Shown here piece after piece: positions 1 to 7,517 of a stretch of 64,000 bases of DNA. Under the pieces are notes generated by a model, which saw nothing but the letters and a program-made list of their open reading frames with translations, had not been told where the DNA came from and did no database searches. The DNA is taken from contig NZ_CP117439.1 of the NCBI RefSeq assembly GCF_030687575.1, positions 1,736,001 through 1,800,000 on the forward strand, in the 5' to 3' direction. This stretch comes from Pseudomonas sp. FP2309 (lineage in GTDB: Bacteria > Pseudomonadota > Gammaproteobacteria > Pseudomonadales > Pseudomonadaceae). Positions within the stretch are counted from its first letter, which is position 1, and the number at the start of each line of letters is the position of its first letter. A program made the translations under genes and the position numbers.

Positions 1-678
1 CGTCTTGATTCCACCGTTCAGCACAATCTCCAGTTCCGGGAAATCCTGCTTCAACTGCGCCGCCACGTCATAGCGCAACGGCGGAATGTCGCGATTCTCC
101 TTCGGCGACAACCCCTCCAGAATCGCAATCCGCGCATGCACCGTAAAACTGGTGCACCCCGCATCCCTCACCGTGCCAACGAACTCACACAACTGGGAAT
201 AACTGTCACGCCCATTGATCCCGATACGATGCTTCACCGTCACCGGAATCGACACCGCATCCCGCATCGCCTTCACACACTCCGCCACCAGTGCAGGGTG
301 CGCCATCAGGATCGCGCCGATCATATTGTTCTGCACCCGATCACTCGGGCAGCCGACGTTCAAGTTCACTTCGTCATAACCGGCCGCCTCAGCCATGCGT
401 GCGCAGGCTGCGAGGTCAGCGGGAACACTGCCGCCCAACTGCAGCGCAAGCGGGTGCTCGGCTTCGTTGTGACGCAGGAAGCGGTCGTGGTCGCCATGCA
501 GAATTGCGCCGGTGGTGACCATCTCGGTGTAGAGCAGGGCGTGCTTGGAGAGCAGGCGCAGGAAGAACCGGCAGTGACGGTCGGTCCAATCCATCATCGG
601 GGCCACGCTAAACCGGCGTGACGGCTCTGAGCGTGAAGGGCTAGCGTTTACTGGGGATTTGGCTTTTTCAAAATTCAT
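1..678 (-). CDS. dusA: tRNA-dihydrouridine synthase A, C-terminus cut by window edge
   Basis: Reduces U20/U20a in the D-loop of tRNAs using FMN and NADPH. The minus-strand frame gives 226 residues before the window edge; the family is about 330 long, so the C-terminal third is outside. Visible are the FMN-barrel start [12 protein letters not shown] (residues 22-33), the loop [12 protein letters not shown] with the catalytic Cys at residue 110, and the FMN-contacting VKHRIG (Lys149). The ATG at 676-678 is the most upstream reasonable start; the first 20 residues are not conserved and may have been supplied by an inserted element. dusA is a known integration site for prophages and islands, which fits the integrase remnant that starts 100 bp away on the other strand. 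Identity is secure, exact start less so. Confidence 0.95.
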   Translation of the reverse strand, partial: MNFEKAKSPVNASPSRSEPSRRFSVAPMMDWTDRHCRFFLRLLSKHALLYTEMVTTGAILHGDHDRFLRHNEAEHPLALQLGGSVPADLAACARMAEAAGYDEVNLNVGCPSDRVQNNMIGAILMAHPALVAECVKAMRDAVSIPVTVKHRIGINGRDSYSQLCEFVGTVRDAGCTSFTVHARIAILEGLSPKENRDIPPLRYDVAAQLKQDFPELEIVLNGGIKT

Positions 679-735
679 TAATACTGATCTTTTATACAGC
701 GGTTTTTACCCGTTTTCCCTTTTTTTCTAAAGTCG

Positions 736-775
736 GTTGCTACATTGTAGCGATCGAATTCGGCAATGTAGCAAC
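736..775. repeat. 12-bp perfect inverted repeat between dusA and the integrase remnant
   Basis: GTTGCTACATTG (736-747) is exactly inverted as CAATGTAGCAAC (764-775) with a 16-bp spacer. The left arm also belongs to a shorter dyad GCTAC-ATT-GTAGC (739-751). It lies directly before the integrase start codon. It could be an integrase/excisionase arm site, an operator for the integrase gene, or a hairpin. The function is inferred from position only. Confidence 0.6.
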
Positions 776-780
776 TGGGA

Positions 781-1034
781 ATGGGCACGATCACAGCACG
801 TAAGCGCAAGGACAACTCGACAGCCTACACGGCGCAGATACGGATCAATCGGGATGGCAAAACAGTTTATCAGGAAAGCCGGACCTTCGATCGCAAGTGG
901 GTTGCCCAGGCCTGGATCAAGCGCCGCGAGACGGAGCTGGCGGAGCCTGGTGCCCTTGAGCGTGCTAACCGAAAAGGCGTGACGATCAAGAAGATGATCG
1001 AGCAGTACCTGGACGAGTACGAGAAGATCCGGCC
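781..1034 (+). pseudogene. Phage tyrosine integrase, N-terminal remnant
   Basis: About 85 codons from the ATG at 781 encode the arm-type DNA-binding domain of a tyrosine recombinase (MGTITARKRKD..., GKTVYQESRTFDRKWVAQAWIKRRE) and the start of the core-binding domain (YLDEYEKIRPL). The catalytic domain with the R-H-R-Y residues is absent. After about position 1034 the frame continues without a stop into sequence preceding a phage endolysin, so a large internal prophage deletion has fused the two. The position beside dusA suggests a dusA-associated integrase. It cannot recombine DNA, but the stub could still bind arm sites if made. Confidence 0.85.
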
Positions 1035-1074
1035 GCTACCCGCCGCGTGCGGGCTGTTCACGTTAGGAGTTTGT

Positions 1075-1638
1075 ATGCCAATTACTCAGCAGCAGTTGCT
1101 GCAGATCCTCCCGAACGCCGGCCGCCAAGCCGGCGTTTTTGTATCCGCCCTAAACGCGGCCATGGCGAATCGAAAGATCGACACACCGAAGCGCCAGGCA
1201 GCATTCCTCGCCCAGGTCGGCCACGAGTCGGGCCAACTGCAGTACGTGCGTGAACTGGGGAGCGATCAATACCTCAGCAAGTACGATACCGGCCCGCTGG
1301 CTACAAAGCTGGGGAACACGCCTGCTGCTGATGGTGACGGGCAGCGATATCGCGGCCGTGGGCTGATCCAGATCACCGGCCACGACAACTATCTGCGTTG
1401 CAGCCTGGCGCTGTTCGGCGATGAGCGATTGCTCCGCACGCCGGAGCTGCTCGAACTACCGCAATGGACCGCTGAGTCGGCCGCGTGGTTCTGGTCGATT
1501 AACGGATTAAACGCGCTCGCGGATCAAGAGCAATTCAACACCATCACCCGGCGGATCAACGGCGGACTCAACGGTTTGGAAGATCGTTTGCAACTGTGGG
1601 CCAGGGCGAGGGCGGTGTTATGCGTATCTTCGACCTGA
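1075..1638 (+). CDS. Phage endolysin, glycoside hydrolase family 19 (chitinase-like)
   Basis: Cuts the peptidoglycan glycan backbone at phage lysis. A 187-residue product starts at ATG 1075, chosen because TAGGAG lies 5 bp upstream and the homologous part begins exactly there (MPITQQQLLQILP). GH19 hallmarks are the AFLAQVGHESGQ stretch with the catalytic Glu near residue 51, a second acidic residue near 60, and the RYRGRGLIQITGHDNY core. The same frame runs upstream into the integrase stub, so a 285-residue chimera starting at 781 is also possible. The 3' end overlaps the next gene by 19 bp, as in phage lysis cassettes. No holin gene is present; it was probably lost in the deletion. The catalytic region looks intact. 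Confidence 0.88.
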   Translation: MPITQQQLLQILPNAGRQAGVFVSALNAAMANRKIDTPKRQAAFLAQVGHESGQLQYVRELGSDQYLSKYDTGPLATKLGNTPAADGDGQRYRGRGLIQITGHDNYLRCSLALFGDERLLRTPELLELPQWTAESAAWFWSINGLNALADQEQFNTITRRINGGLNGLEDRLQLWARARAVLCVSST

Positions 1639-2162
1639 TCCCCGCGCAATACCGGATTGCGGCGGTCGGCCTGCTGCTGGTGATGTTGGCCGCCGGATCT
1701 GCTGCCCTGGCCTGGACAGCTCAAGACTGGCGCTATGGCAAGCAGCTGGAGCACCAGGCCCGGCTCCATGCCGACACCCTCGGCGAGTTATCCCAAGCCG
1801 CTGCCGCCCTGCAGCGCAAAGAGCAGGACAAGCGCTTTGCCCTGGAGCAGCGCCTGCAGAACAAAGACGAAACCCACCACAAGGAATTGACCGATGAGCA
1901 AACGAAGCAGGCTCGTCTGCGTGATCGCTTGGCTACTGCTGATCTGCGGTTGTCAGTCGTACTCGCCGCCAGCGATGCCACCAGCAGCTGTTCAGTGTCA
2001 ACCGCCACCACCACCGGCCGCGTGGTTCATGGCCCCACAAGAGTCCAACTTGACCCAGCGCATGCTCAACGAATTATCGGAATCACCGATGCCGGCGACC
2101 AAGGGTTGATCGCCCTGCGGGCCTGTCAGGCCTATGCAAAAGAAGTTTCTACACCGAAGTAA
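1620..2162 (+). CDS. Phage inner-membrane spanin (Rz-like)
   Basis: Inner-membrane subunit of the spanin complex, which fuses inner and outer membranes in the last step of lysis. 180 residues from ATG 1620 (an in-frame upstream start at 1596 lies within the endolysin). It has an N-terminal signal-anchor (about residues 10-30: AAVGLLLVMLAAGSAALAW), then a long charged coiled-coil region rich in Gln, Glu, Lys and Arg (residues 40-110), as in Rz proteins. An out-of-frame lipoprotein gene is nested inside it, the classical Rz/Rz1 arrangement. Confidence 0.82.
   Translation: MRIFDLIPAQYRIAAVGLLLVMLAAGSAALAWTAQDWRYGKQLEHQARLHADTLGELSQAAAALQRKEQDKRFALEQRLQNKDETHHKELTDEQTKQARLRDRLATADLRLSVVLAASDATSSCSVSTATTTGRVVHGPTRVQLDPAHAQRIIGITDAGDQGLIALRACQAYAKEVSTPK
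1894..2109 (+). CDS. Phage outer-membrane spanin lipoprotein (Rz1-like), nested in Rz
   Basis: 71 codons lying entirely inside the Rz gene in another frame. The N-terminus is a lipoprotein signal (MSKRSRLVCVIAWLLLICGC) with lipobox L-I-C-G-C and the lipid-modified Cys at position 20. The mature part is proline-rich (PPAMPPAAVQCQPPPPPAA), as in Rz1 proteins. It would be lipidated in the outer membrane and bind the Rz C-terminus. The overlap, lipobox and proline tract together make this a real gene and not a shadow frame. Confidence 0.85.
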   Translation: MSKRSRLVCVIAWLLLICGCQSYSPPAMPPAAVQCQPPPPPAAWFMAPQESNLTQRMLNELSESPMPATKG

Positions 2163-2310
2163 AAGGAGCGGCCGGTCAGGATGCGTCAACATTCAGCCCG
2201 GCCACCTTCCCCGCAGAATGCCCCTGCAAGTCCAGCCAAGGCTCCTGCTTCGTGCACAAAGCGGAGCGAGTCCGGCACTGTTTATCCATACAGTAAAGGT
2301 CTTGCTTTTT

Positions 2311-2890
2311 ATGTCCACACCCATCATCCCTTGGATGGGCGGCAAACGCCGCCTGGCGACCGCCTTATCCCGCTCTTCCCACCCCACGAATGCTACGTCG
2401 AAGTCTTTGCCGGCGGCGCCGCGCTCTACTTCATGCGTCCCCAGGCCGCGCCGGTTGAAGTCCTCAACGACATCAACGGCGACTTGGTGACGCTGTACCG
2501 CGTGGTGCAGAACCACTTGGAAGAATTTGTGCGCCAGTTCAAATGGGCGCTCAGCTCCCGCCAGGTGTTCGAGTGGCAGAAGATGACCCGTCCTGAAACC
2601 CTCACCGACATCCAGCGCGCCGCGCGATTCTTTTACCTGCAGCACCATGCCTTTGCCGGCAAGGTGACCGGGCAGACGTTTGGCACCGCCACCACTGGAC
2701 CGGCCATCAACCTGCTGCGGATCGAGGAGAACCTATCAGCAGCGTGGCAGCGACTGTCCGGCACCTACGTTGAGAGCCTGCCCTGGTTGGACTGTGCCGA
2801 ACGATACGACCGGGCGCACACGTTTCATTACGTGGACCGCCTTACTGGCAGACCGCGGGCTATGGGGTGGATTTTCCGATTTTTTGCGCC
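2311..2890 (+). pseudogene. DNA adenine methylase (Dam/MT-A70-like D12 class), frameshifted and truncated
   Basis: Starts MSTPIIPWMGGKRRLA, the AdoMet-binding motif of D12-class adenine methylases. One base is missing between 2357 and 2358; homology then continues one frame over as DRLIPLFPPHECYVEVFAGGAALYF. A second missing base near 2838 breaks the catalytic DPPY motif: the bases encode V-D, then out of frame P-Y-W-Q-T-A-G-Y-G-V-D-F-P. Homology stops near 2890, so the C-terminus is gone. Two frameshifts plus truncation make it non-functional. Orphan Dam genes like this are common beside phage lysis genes, so this is probably the right edge of the remaining prophage DNA. Confidence 0.85.
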
Positions 2891-3169
2891 GTTATTCCTT
2901 GTGCATCTCATGATCAACAAGTTTGTGTAGGGATTTTCCTACCAGGTCTCCCGATATCCCTACGGCAGAATGGGGATAGTCTGATAGTGGAAGTGATGTC
3001 TTATGGCCATCATCTATTTAAAGGAGGCGACTGCCGGACCGACGTCGGCCACTGCCTTTAACAGGAATGAAGATCTTGAAGGAGCAGACTTTAACCCTCT
3101 AGGTCGAATTGCCTTGCCTTCGACGATGATTTCAGTGTTCTGGCGCTCGTCGCTGGGAGGAGTCAGATC
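2891..3169. other. 279-bp gap after the methylase remnant
   Basis: Short open frames here have no recognisable motif and no good ribosome site. A small palindrome CCGACGTCGG occurs near 3038-3047. Base composition becomes AT-rich from about 3170 on, so the junction between phage-derived sequence and another import probably lies here. Confidence 0.4.
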
Positions 3170-4213
3170 TTGCTGTCAAGAATAAAAAATAAACAAAGCA
3201 TCGTGATAATTGACGAGTCTTCCGATGATGTTCTTACGCTCACCTCTCTTTTAGGCTGCTATGGATTATGCAATATAATTGCGTTTTCCAACTCAAGAGA
3301 CGCGCTAGATTGGCTACTCCTGAACCCGTGGGACCTAGTTCTGCTTAACTTAAGTGAGCTAGCACCAAATGGTATGGAGATTCTTGAGTTACTTAAAGTG
3401 CGTAACCGCACGGAATTTCCCATTATAGTTTCAACTGAGATTGATGATACGAAAGCTAGACATAGAGGGCTCAAGAAAGGAGCAAATGATTTTATTTCAA
3501 AACCTTTCAATCCTCTCAAAGTAATGCCGAAGATTCGAGGGTGTTTAGAGTTGGCTCGGTCAGCCAAAACTCTGCGTAGAAATAAAGATGAGTTTGTACG
3601 CAGGATAGAGCAATGCACTGCGCAGTTAGAGTCTAGCTACAATGCGAATATTAGAACTTTATGCCGAGCAGCGTGTTATCGAGATGACGACACAGGTAAC
3701 CATGTTCGTCGTATTGGCGACTCTGCCTATTTGCTGGCGTGCTCCATCGGCATGTCATTGAGTTGGTGTGAAATGATTCGCATAGCAGCGCCAATGCATG
3801 ATGTCGGTAAAATTGGTATCGAAGATGCCATTCTGCAAAAAACAGGCGCATTGACAACTGCTGAACGGGAAAAAATGCAAGAGCACTCTCGAATCGGTTA
3901 TCAAATCCTAAACGACCCAAATGGTTCTGCCGTTACCCAATTAGCAGCTGAAATTGCGCTTAGGCACCACGAACGCTGGGATGGCAAGGGATACCCTGAC
4001 GGACTTCAAGGAGAGGAAATTCCTTTGTCTGCAAGAATAGTCGCAGTTTGTGATGTCTATGACGCTCTCCGAATGGCTCGTCCTTATAAGGGGGCATGGA
4101 GTGTGGAACAGTCCAAAAACTACCTCATAGAGGAAGCTGGCAAGCATTTTGATTCATTGCTAGTAGTGGCATTTTGCAATTTGATTGATGAGGTCGAAAA
4201 AATGCGAAGTTAA
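3170..4213 (+). CDS. Response regulator with HD-GYP domain (RpfG-like cyclic-di-GMP phosphodiesterase), non-canonical receiver
   Basis: 347 residues. The N-terminal receiver domain (about 8-125) keeps the acidic pair D15-E16 and the Lys (FISKPF, K111), but the phosphoacceptor is Asn60 (codon AAC in LVLLNLSE) instead of Asp. A linker helix (135-165) joins an HD-GYP domain (about 165-345) with HD at 210-211 (MHDVGKIGI), RHHERWDGKGYPDG (266-278) and ARIVAVCDVYDAL, so metal and substrate residues look intact and c-di-GMP hydrolysis is plausible. The start is TTG 3170, preceded 7 bp upstream by GGGAGGAG. The gene is clearly more AT-rich than the chromosome, which suggests horizontal transfer. The 113-residue winged-helix gene 66 bp downstream is a likely partner. 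Confidence 0.88.
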   Translation: MLSRIKNKQSIVIIDESSDDVLTLTSLLGCYGLCNIIAFSNSRDALDWLLLNPWDLVLLNLSELAPNGMEILELLKVRNRTEFPIIVSTEIDDTKARHRGLKKGANDFISKPFNPLKVMPKIRGCLELARSAKTLRRNKDEFVRRIEQCTAQLESSYNANIRTLCRAACYRDDDTGNHVRRIGDSAYLLACSIGMSLSWCEMIRIAAPMHDVGKIGIEDAILQKTGALTTAEREKMQEHSRIGYQILNDPNGSAVTQLAAEIALRHHERWDGKGYPDGLQGEEIPLSARIVAVCDVYDALRMARPYKGAWSVEQSKNYLIEEAGKHFDSLLVVAFCNLIDEVEKMRS

Positions 4214-4279
4214 ATTGAGAAACTAGGTGAGTACGCCCCGTGCTCACTAGGCAACTGGGAGCATAAAAATGCTCAGGAA

Positions 4280-4621
4280 ATGTATTTGGATTTTGAGCGT
4301 CGAAGAAAAAAACTGTCAAATCAAAAATTTTCCATGAGCCTAACGAGAATAGAGCTCAGGATTCTCGTGATATTTTTAGAACAACCTAAACAAGCTATAA
4401 GTCACTACTCAATTGCTGAGCGTCTTGGTAAAAATCCAGATACCTATAAAGGCATCTGCATGTGTATAGGTAGGGTAAATACTAAGTTTAAAAAGCTCAC
4501 CGGTGGGGATAAGCTGTTTGTATCTATAAGAAATCGTGGGTTTTATCTTAAGCAGGCCATACTACTGTTCGAAGTCGCACAGGCTTTTGGTTGGGTGTCT
4601 GAACCAAATTTATTTTATTGA
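4280..4621 (+). CDS. Stand-alone winged-helix DNA-binding protein (OmpR/ToxR C-terminal type)
   Basis: 113 residues, essentially a Trans_reg_C winged-helix domain without a receiver. Features are LTRIELRILVIFLEQPKQAIS (helices 1-2), SIAERLGKNPDTYKGICMCIGRVNTKFKK (turn and recognition helix) and a closing hairpin SIRNRGFYL, which resembles the RGxGY wing of this family. It lies 66 bp after the HD-GYP gene on the same strand, with similar low GC. A reasonable inference is that it is the DNA-binding output of, or is regulated with, that degenerate response regulator. The start ATG 4280 has only a weak AGGA nearby. Confidence 0.65.
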   Translation: MYLDFERRRKKLSNQKFSMSLTRIELRILVIFLEQPKQAISHYSIAERLGKNPDTYKGICMCIGRVNTKFKKLTGGDKLFVSIRNRGFYLKQAILLFEVAQAFGWVSEPNLFY

Positions 4622-4627
4622 GCCTCT

Positions 4628-5575
4628 CTAGGTTCTGTACGAAATCCTTTGAAACCGCCGTCACCGCACCTGAACACTGATATTCGGTAAAGTTCGCGCC
4701 CATCGAAGGCAGGAGGCCACGATGGTGAAACGGTACGAAATTCCCGATGCAGCCTGGGAGCTAGTTGCTGACCTCTTTGAACAACCCCGGCGCAATGGTC
4801 GGCCGAGAGCCGATGATCGTTTGATGCTCAATGGCGTGCTCTGGGTGCTTTGCTCAGGCGCCGCATGGCGCGACATGCCCGAGCGCTTCGGGCCCTGGTC
4901 AACGGTCTATCAACGGTTTCGGGATTGGCGTAACCAAGGAACGTTCGACCTGATGCTCAGGCGGCTGCACATTAAGCTGAACGAGCAAGGATTGATCGAC
5001 CTGGAAACATGGATGATCGATTCCACAGCTATACGCGCAACCCGAGCTTCATCAGGCGCCGGGAAAAAAGGGGGCCAGATGAACCTTCAGACCATGCGCT
5101 AGGCCGCAGTCGCGGAGGCCTGACGACCAAGATTCATATGCTTTGCGACGCCAACGGCATACCGCTGCGTTTTCTACTTTCGGGCGGACAAGCGAGTGAT
5201 ATCTCGTATGCCCAGCCATTGCTCGATGAAGCCTATATCCCCAGTTTGCGCGGTCGTCCTCGCAAACGATGTCGCTGGCTTTTGGCCGACAAAGGCTACG
5301 ATGCTGAGGCTCTGCGTCGCTACTGTGACCGTTACCGGATGCAGCCGGTAATCCCTCTGCGATCCATGAAACGCAAACCCAAGCCCGGTTTGCCTCGTTT
5401 GTTTGATCGGCCAAAATACCGGCAGCGCAACATCATCGAGCGCATGTTCGGCTGGCTGAAAGAAAACCGCCGCATCGTCACACGCTTCGACAAGCTCGCG
5501 AAAAGTTATGCAGCGATGGTCTCGTTAGCTTGTGCTATGCGGTGTTTGCGACATTACTTTTCGTACAGTGCCTAG
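4628..5575 (+). mobile_element. IS5-family (IS427-like) insertion sequence with CTAG target duplication
   Basis: Inverted ends GTTCTGTACGAAA (4632-4644) and TTTCGTACAGTGC (5559-5571, reverse complement GCACTGTACGAAA) match at 11 of 13 positions. Both are flanked by CTAG (4628-4631 and 5572-5575), taken as the duplicated target; YTAR/CTAG targets are typical of IS5 relatives. The element is about 940 bp between the duplications and carries one transposase in two frames. It sits between the winged-helix gene and a truncated ParE toxin on the other strand, into which it apparently inserted. Confidence 0.85.
4722..5575 (+). CDS. IS5-family transposase, two frames joined by -1 frameshift
   Basis: DDE transposase. 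Frame 1 (4722-5102) starts MVKRYEIPDAAWELVADLF and contains the DUF4096-type N-terminal domain plus the first catalytic Asp (WMIDSTAIRA). Frame 2 (ending 5575) carries GLTTKIHMLCDANG, the second Asp (LLADKGYDAE) and the IIERMFGWLKENRRI region with the catalytic Glu. The frames overlap around an A6G5 run (GGGAAAAAAGGGGGCC, about 5068-5083), a plausible -1 slippery site; slipping there gives one product of about 283 residues. This is the usual organisation in the IS427 group, so the element is probably active. The stop codon TAG (5573-5575) lies inside the CTAG target duplication. Confidence 0.88.
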
Positions 5576-5775
5576 CCAGAGTATCGGGATCAATGCCCGT
5601 TCTCGGGTTTGTTTGACCCGGCCTTCACGGTCCATGGAGGGGAACTGAACCAACTTATCGACGCTGGCGAAAATGGCGTAGGAGACGTCGTCAGCCGCTT
5701 TGGAATTTTCGAGAGCCACAAAGTTAGCTTCGTTTTCCAGATTTCTGAGTGCTTTTCAAGCCACTCAGCCCGCAT
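5576..5775 (-). pseudogene. ParE/RelE-type toxin remnant, frameshifted and cut by the IS
   Basis: On the minus strand MRAEWLEK begins at 5775, overlapping the end of the antitoxin gene by 11 bp, as usual for parDE-type operons. One base is missing at about 5751; the next frame then reads ALRNLENEANFVALENSKAAD and later DKLVQFPSMDREGRV, typical of ParE/RelE toxins. The homologous part stops at the IS border (5575). No continuation is recognisable on the far side of the IS, so the C-terminal strands with the key residues are missing. The toxin cannot be functional. Confidence 0.75.
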
Positions 5776-6007
5776 TCCGGGTCCAGCGCCTCGCGCGCAT
5801 CGTCGCTACCTGATCTTCTGTGGCGAATTTGCCTTGATCGGCTTCTTTTACTGCTAACCCAATCTGAGCGGTCAGCGTTTTTTCGTGCTCAATGTAGTCG
5901 CGGAGAACGTCCATCGCGAGGTAGGTCGCAGCCTGGCCGTTGGTTTTTGCCAGGTCGGCGAGAGAGTTGGACAGGTCTTCCGCTAGATTTAGGGATATCC
6001 CAGTCAT
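5765..6007 (-). CDS. Ribbon-helix-helix antitoxin (ParD/CopG-like)
   Basis: 80 residues: MTGISLNLAEDLSNSLADLAKTNGQ... The short N-terminal strand followed by two helices is a ribbon-helix-helix DNA-binding dimer; the charged C-terminal half (DYIEHEKTLTAQIGLAVKEADQGKFATEDQV) is the toxin-binding segment. ATG 6007 is preceded by GAGG at good distance. It probably autorepresses its operon. It is intact although its toxin partner is destroyed, so it is an orphan antitoxin here; it could still bind related toxins, but that is inference. Confidence 0.8.
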   Translation of the reverse strand: MTGISLNLAEDLSNSLADLAKTNGQAATYLAMDVLRDYIEHEKTLTAQIGLAVKEADQGKFATEDQVATMRARRWTRNAG

Positions 6008-6190
6008 GGCCGCCTCGAGGGTGGACGATTAAGCGCAGCTTACACCGTGGAGTACTCGCTTGAATCGGCAGACCGTCGAGAGGCCTTGACCGACCTCTGC
6101 CGTTCACTATGGGTGGGAGTCGACCCAAAGCGGCCTTCGAGCATCCTGGTCAGATAGTGTAATTACTGGGAGACAGCAGCGCTCAGCCTG

Positions 6191-6625
6191 TCATGCAGGC
6201 GGAAAGCCTTCATACGACTTTGGGAAGTATCCCCAAATTCTCAGAACGTCGGCGCGCACGTCAAACTCGAATCCAATTTGTGCAACCACCTTCGATATTT
6301 CGCCTGTATGGTCAATGGTTGTAGGCGCAAGCAGCCGTCCTTTTGAGGGGACTGCTTCCGACAAGCCAATGTCGAACCATTCGACGGACGCAAATGGAAA
6401 CGGCAAATGGTAAAACCACTCGACATCCCACTCTGACACATATCCTGTGACGCACTTGGATCGGTAGGACGGACGCCACCCCTGAAGCGCGCGGAAATGA
6501 TTGATCAGCTCATCCCACTTGGTATTGTTCGATGCGCTTGCCAAGTTTCTCGCAGCCACGGCAGCATGGATTTTCTTCCGTGTTGCATCATCATGGCCCG
6601 CGCCGGCCCTCGGTAGTTCGCCCAT
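6191..6625 (-). CDS. DUF6678 family protein
   Basis: 144 residues from ATG 6625, chosen because AGGA lies 7 bp upstream; an in-frame TTG at 6655 would add 10 residues. The sequence TKWDELINHF...WRPSYRSKCVTGYVSEWDVEWFYHLPF...VEWFDI matches my memory of the DUF6678 pattern. No signal peptide or membrane segment. Function unknown. It is isolated on the minus strand in the accessory region. Confidence 0.65.
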   Translation of the reverse strand: MGELPRAGAGHDDATRKKIHAAVAARNLASASNNTKWDELINHFRALQGWRPSYRSKCVTGYVSEWDVEWFYHLPFPFASVEWFDIGLSEAVPSKGRLLAPTTIDHTGEISKVVAQIGFEFDVRADVLRIWGYFPKSYEGFPPA

Positions 6626-7005
6626 ATTCAGTCCTATCGATTTTTTGGTGTTCAAGAATGAATGATCGCTTCTGGCCGTTATCTGCCTGACGCCTATGGC
6701 GGCAAGTCAGGTCGGAGCTATGGACCGAATGGGGCCCGATGGTACATAAACGGTCCGCGATAAAGATAAATCAGCTGTACGCCTTTGTTTCAAAGGCTCT
6801 TTGGTTCAGTAGTCCAAACCATTACAGGAAAGACAGAGTTATCTCGGGAGTGGTCCAAACTTTCTAGGAAATTTCCCACACTTGTCTCAGCTTGCCCGTC
6901 AGACCTCCCATCGCTAACCTCCTCAAGCCGCTACAAACCCAGCGGCCGGAGGTGGAAGTCCGTATTGCTAAGGCGTTTTAACTCCCGAAATTTGGAGCTT
7001 CGCCC
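6626..7005. other. 380-bp gap, probable right edge of the accessory region
   Basis: A 124-codon open frame at 6785 has no ribosome site and no recognisable motif, and overlaps the better supported gene at 7006; I do not accept it. No dusA-like duplication or tRNA fragment that would mark an attachment site was found here by eye. Confidence 0.4.
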
Positions 7006-7371
7006 ATGCCTAACAAATCACGCAATTCTTATGTCGATCAAAACACTGCGCCCGTCGATGCCAAACTACAAACGGCTGCCCAACGAGCAATTCACCATTA
7101 CCTGCCACCATCCGATGACGCTGCTCCCGTCGAACACCCAACCAGCCATATCTTCCTAGTCAGCCCCAACATCGACACCGAAACCCTCCTGGCCAACGCC
7201 TCCGAGCACCTCGATTCCGCCAACCAAATGGCCGCCACCCTGGCCTTCGACCTAGAAGACCCGCACCGCGCCATCATCCTTGGCATACAACAACTCATCG
7301 ACCTGAGCGCTCTGCTCGTCGCCCGCGCCCAAGAGCAAGTCGCGCCTGCCGCCAGCCCAGCCACCGCCTGA
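7006..7371 (+). CDS. DUF6124 (formerly DUF3077) family protein
   Basis: 121 residues. It has the pattern of this Pseudomonas family: an Ala-rich N-terminus with a RAIHHYLPP segment, then FLVSPNIDTETLLANASEHLDSANQMAATLAFDLEDPHRAIILGIQQLIDLSALLV, a helical region. GGAG lies 8 bp before ATG 7006. Small, soluble, no signal peptide. Many paralogues usually occur per genome; no function is known to me. Confidence 0.75.
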   Translation: MPNKSRNSYVDQNTAPVDAKLQTAAQRAIHHYLPPSDDAAPVEHPTSHIFLVSPNIDTETLLANASEHLDSANQMAATLAFDLEDPHRAIILGIQQLIDLSALLVARAQEQVAPAASPATA

Positions 7372-7517
7372 CCCCCAACCCCGCCGCCTGACCCCAAGGC
7401 GGCAACCTGAACCCCTGCTGTCACCGCGCAAAATTTCATAATCCCCAGTGCCTTTGAGGTCTACGATCCTCTTCAAGAGAGGACCCCCGCGCCTCAAGCC
7501 CACAGGGAACTGAAAAC

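Noticed and set aside
136..621. 161-codon frame on the plus strand over dusA
   Set aside because: Antisense to a clear DusA reading frame; no motif.
2181..2930. 249-codon frame read as an intact protein
   Set aside because: Its first 50 codons are out of frame with the methylase start and unrelated; it only carries the middle part of a frameshifted methylase.
6785..7159. Possible small gene of 124 codons
   Set aside because: No ribosome site, no recognisable family, and it overlaps the better supported DUF6124 gene.
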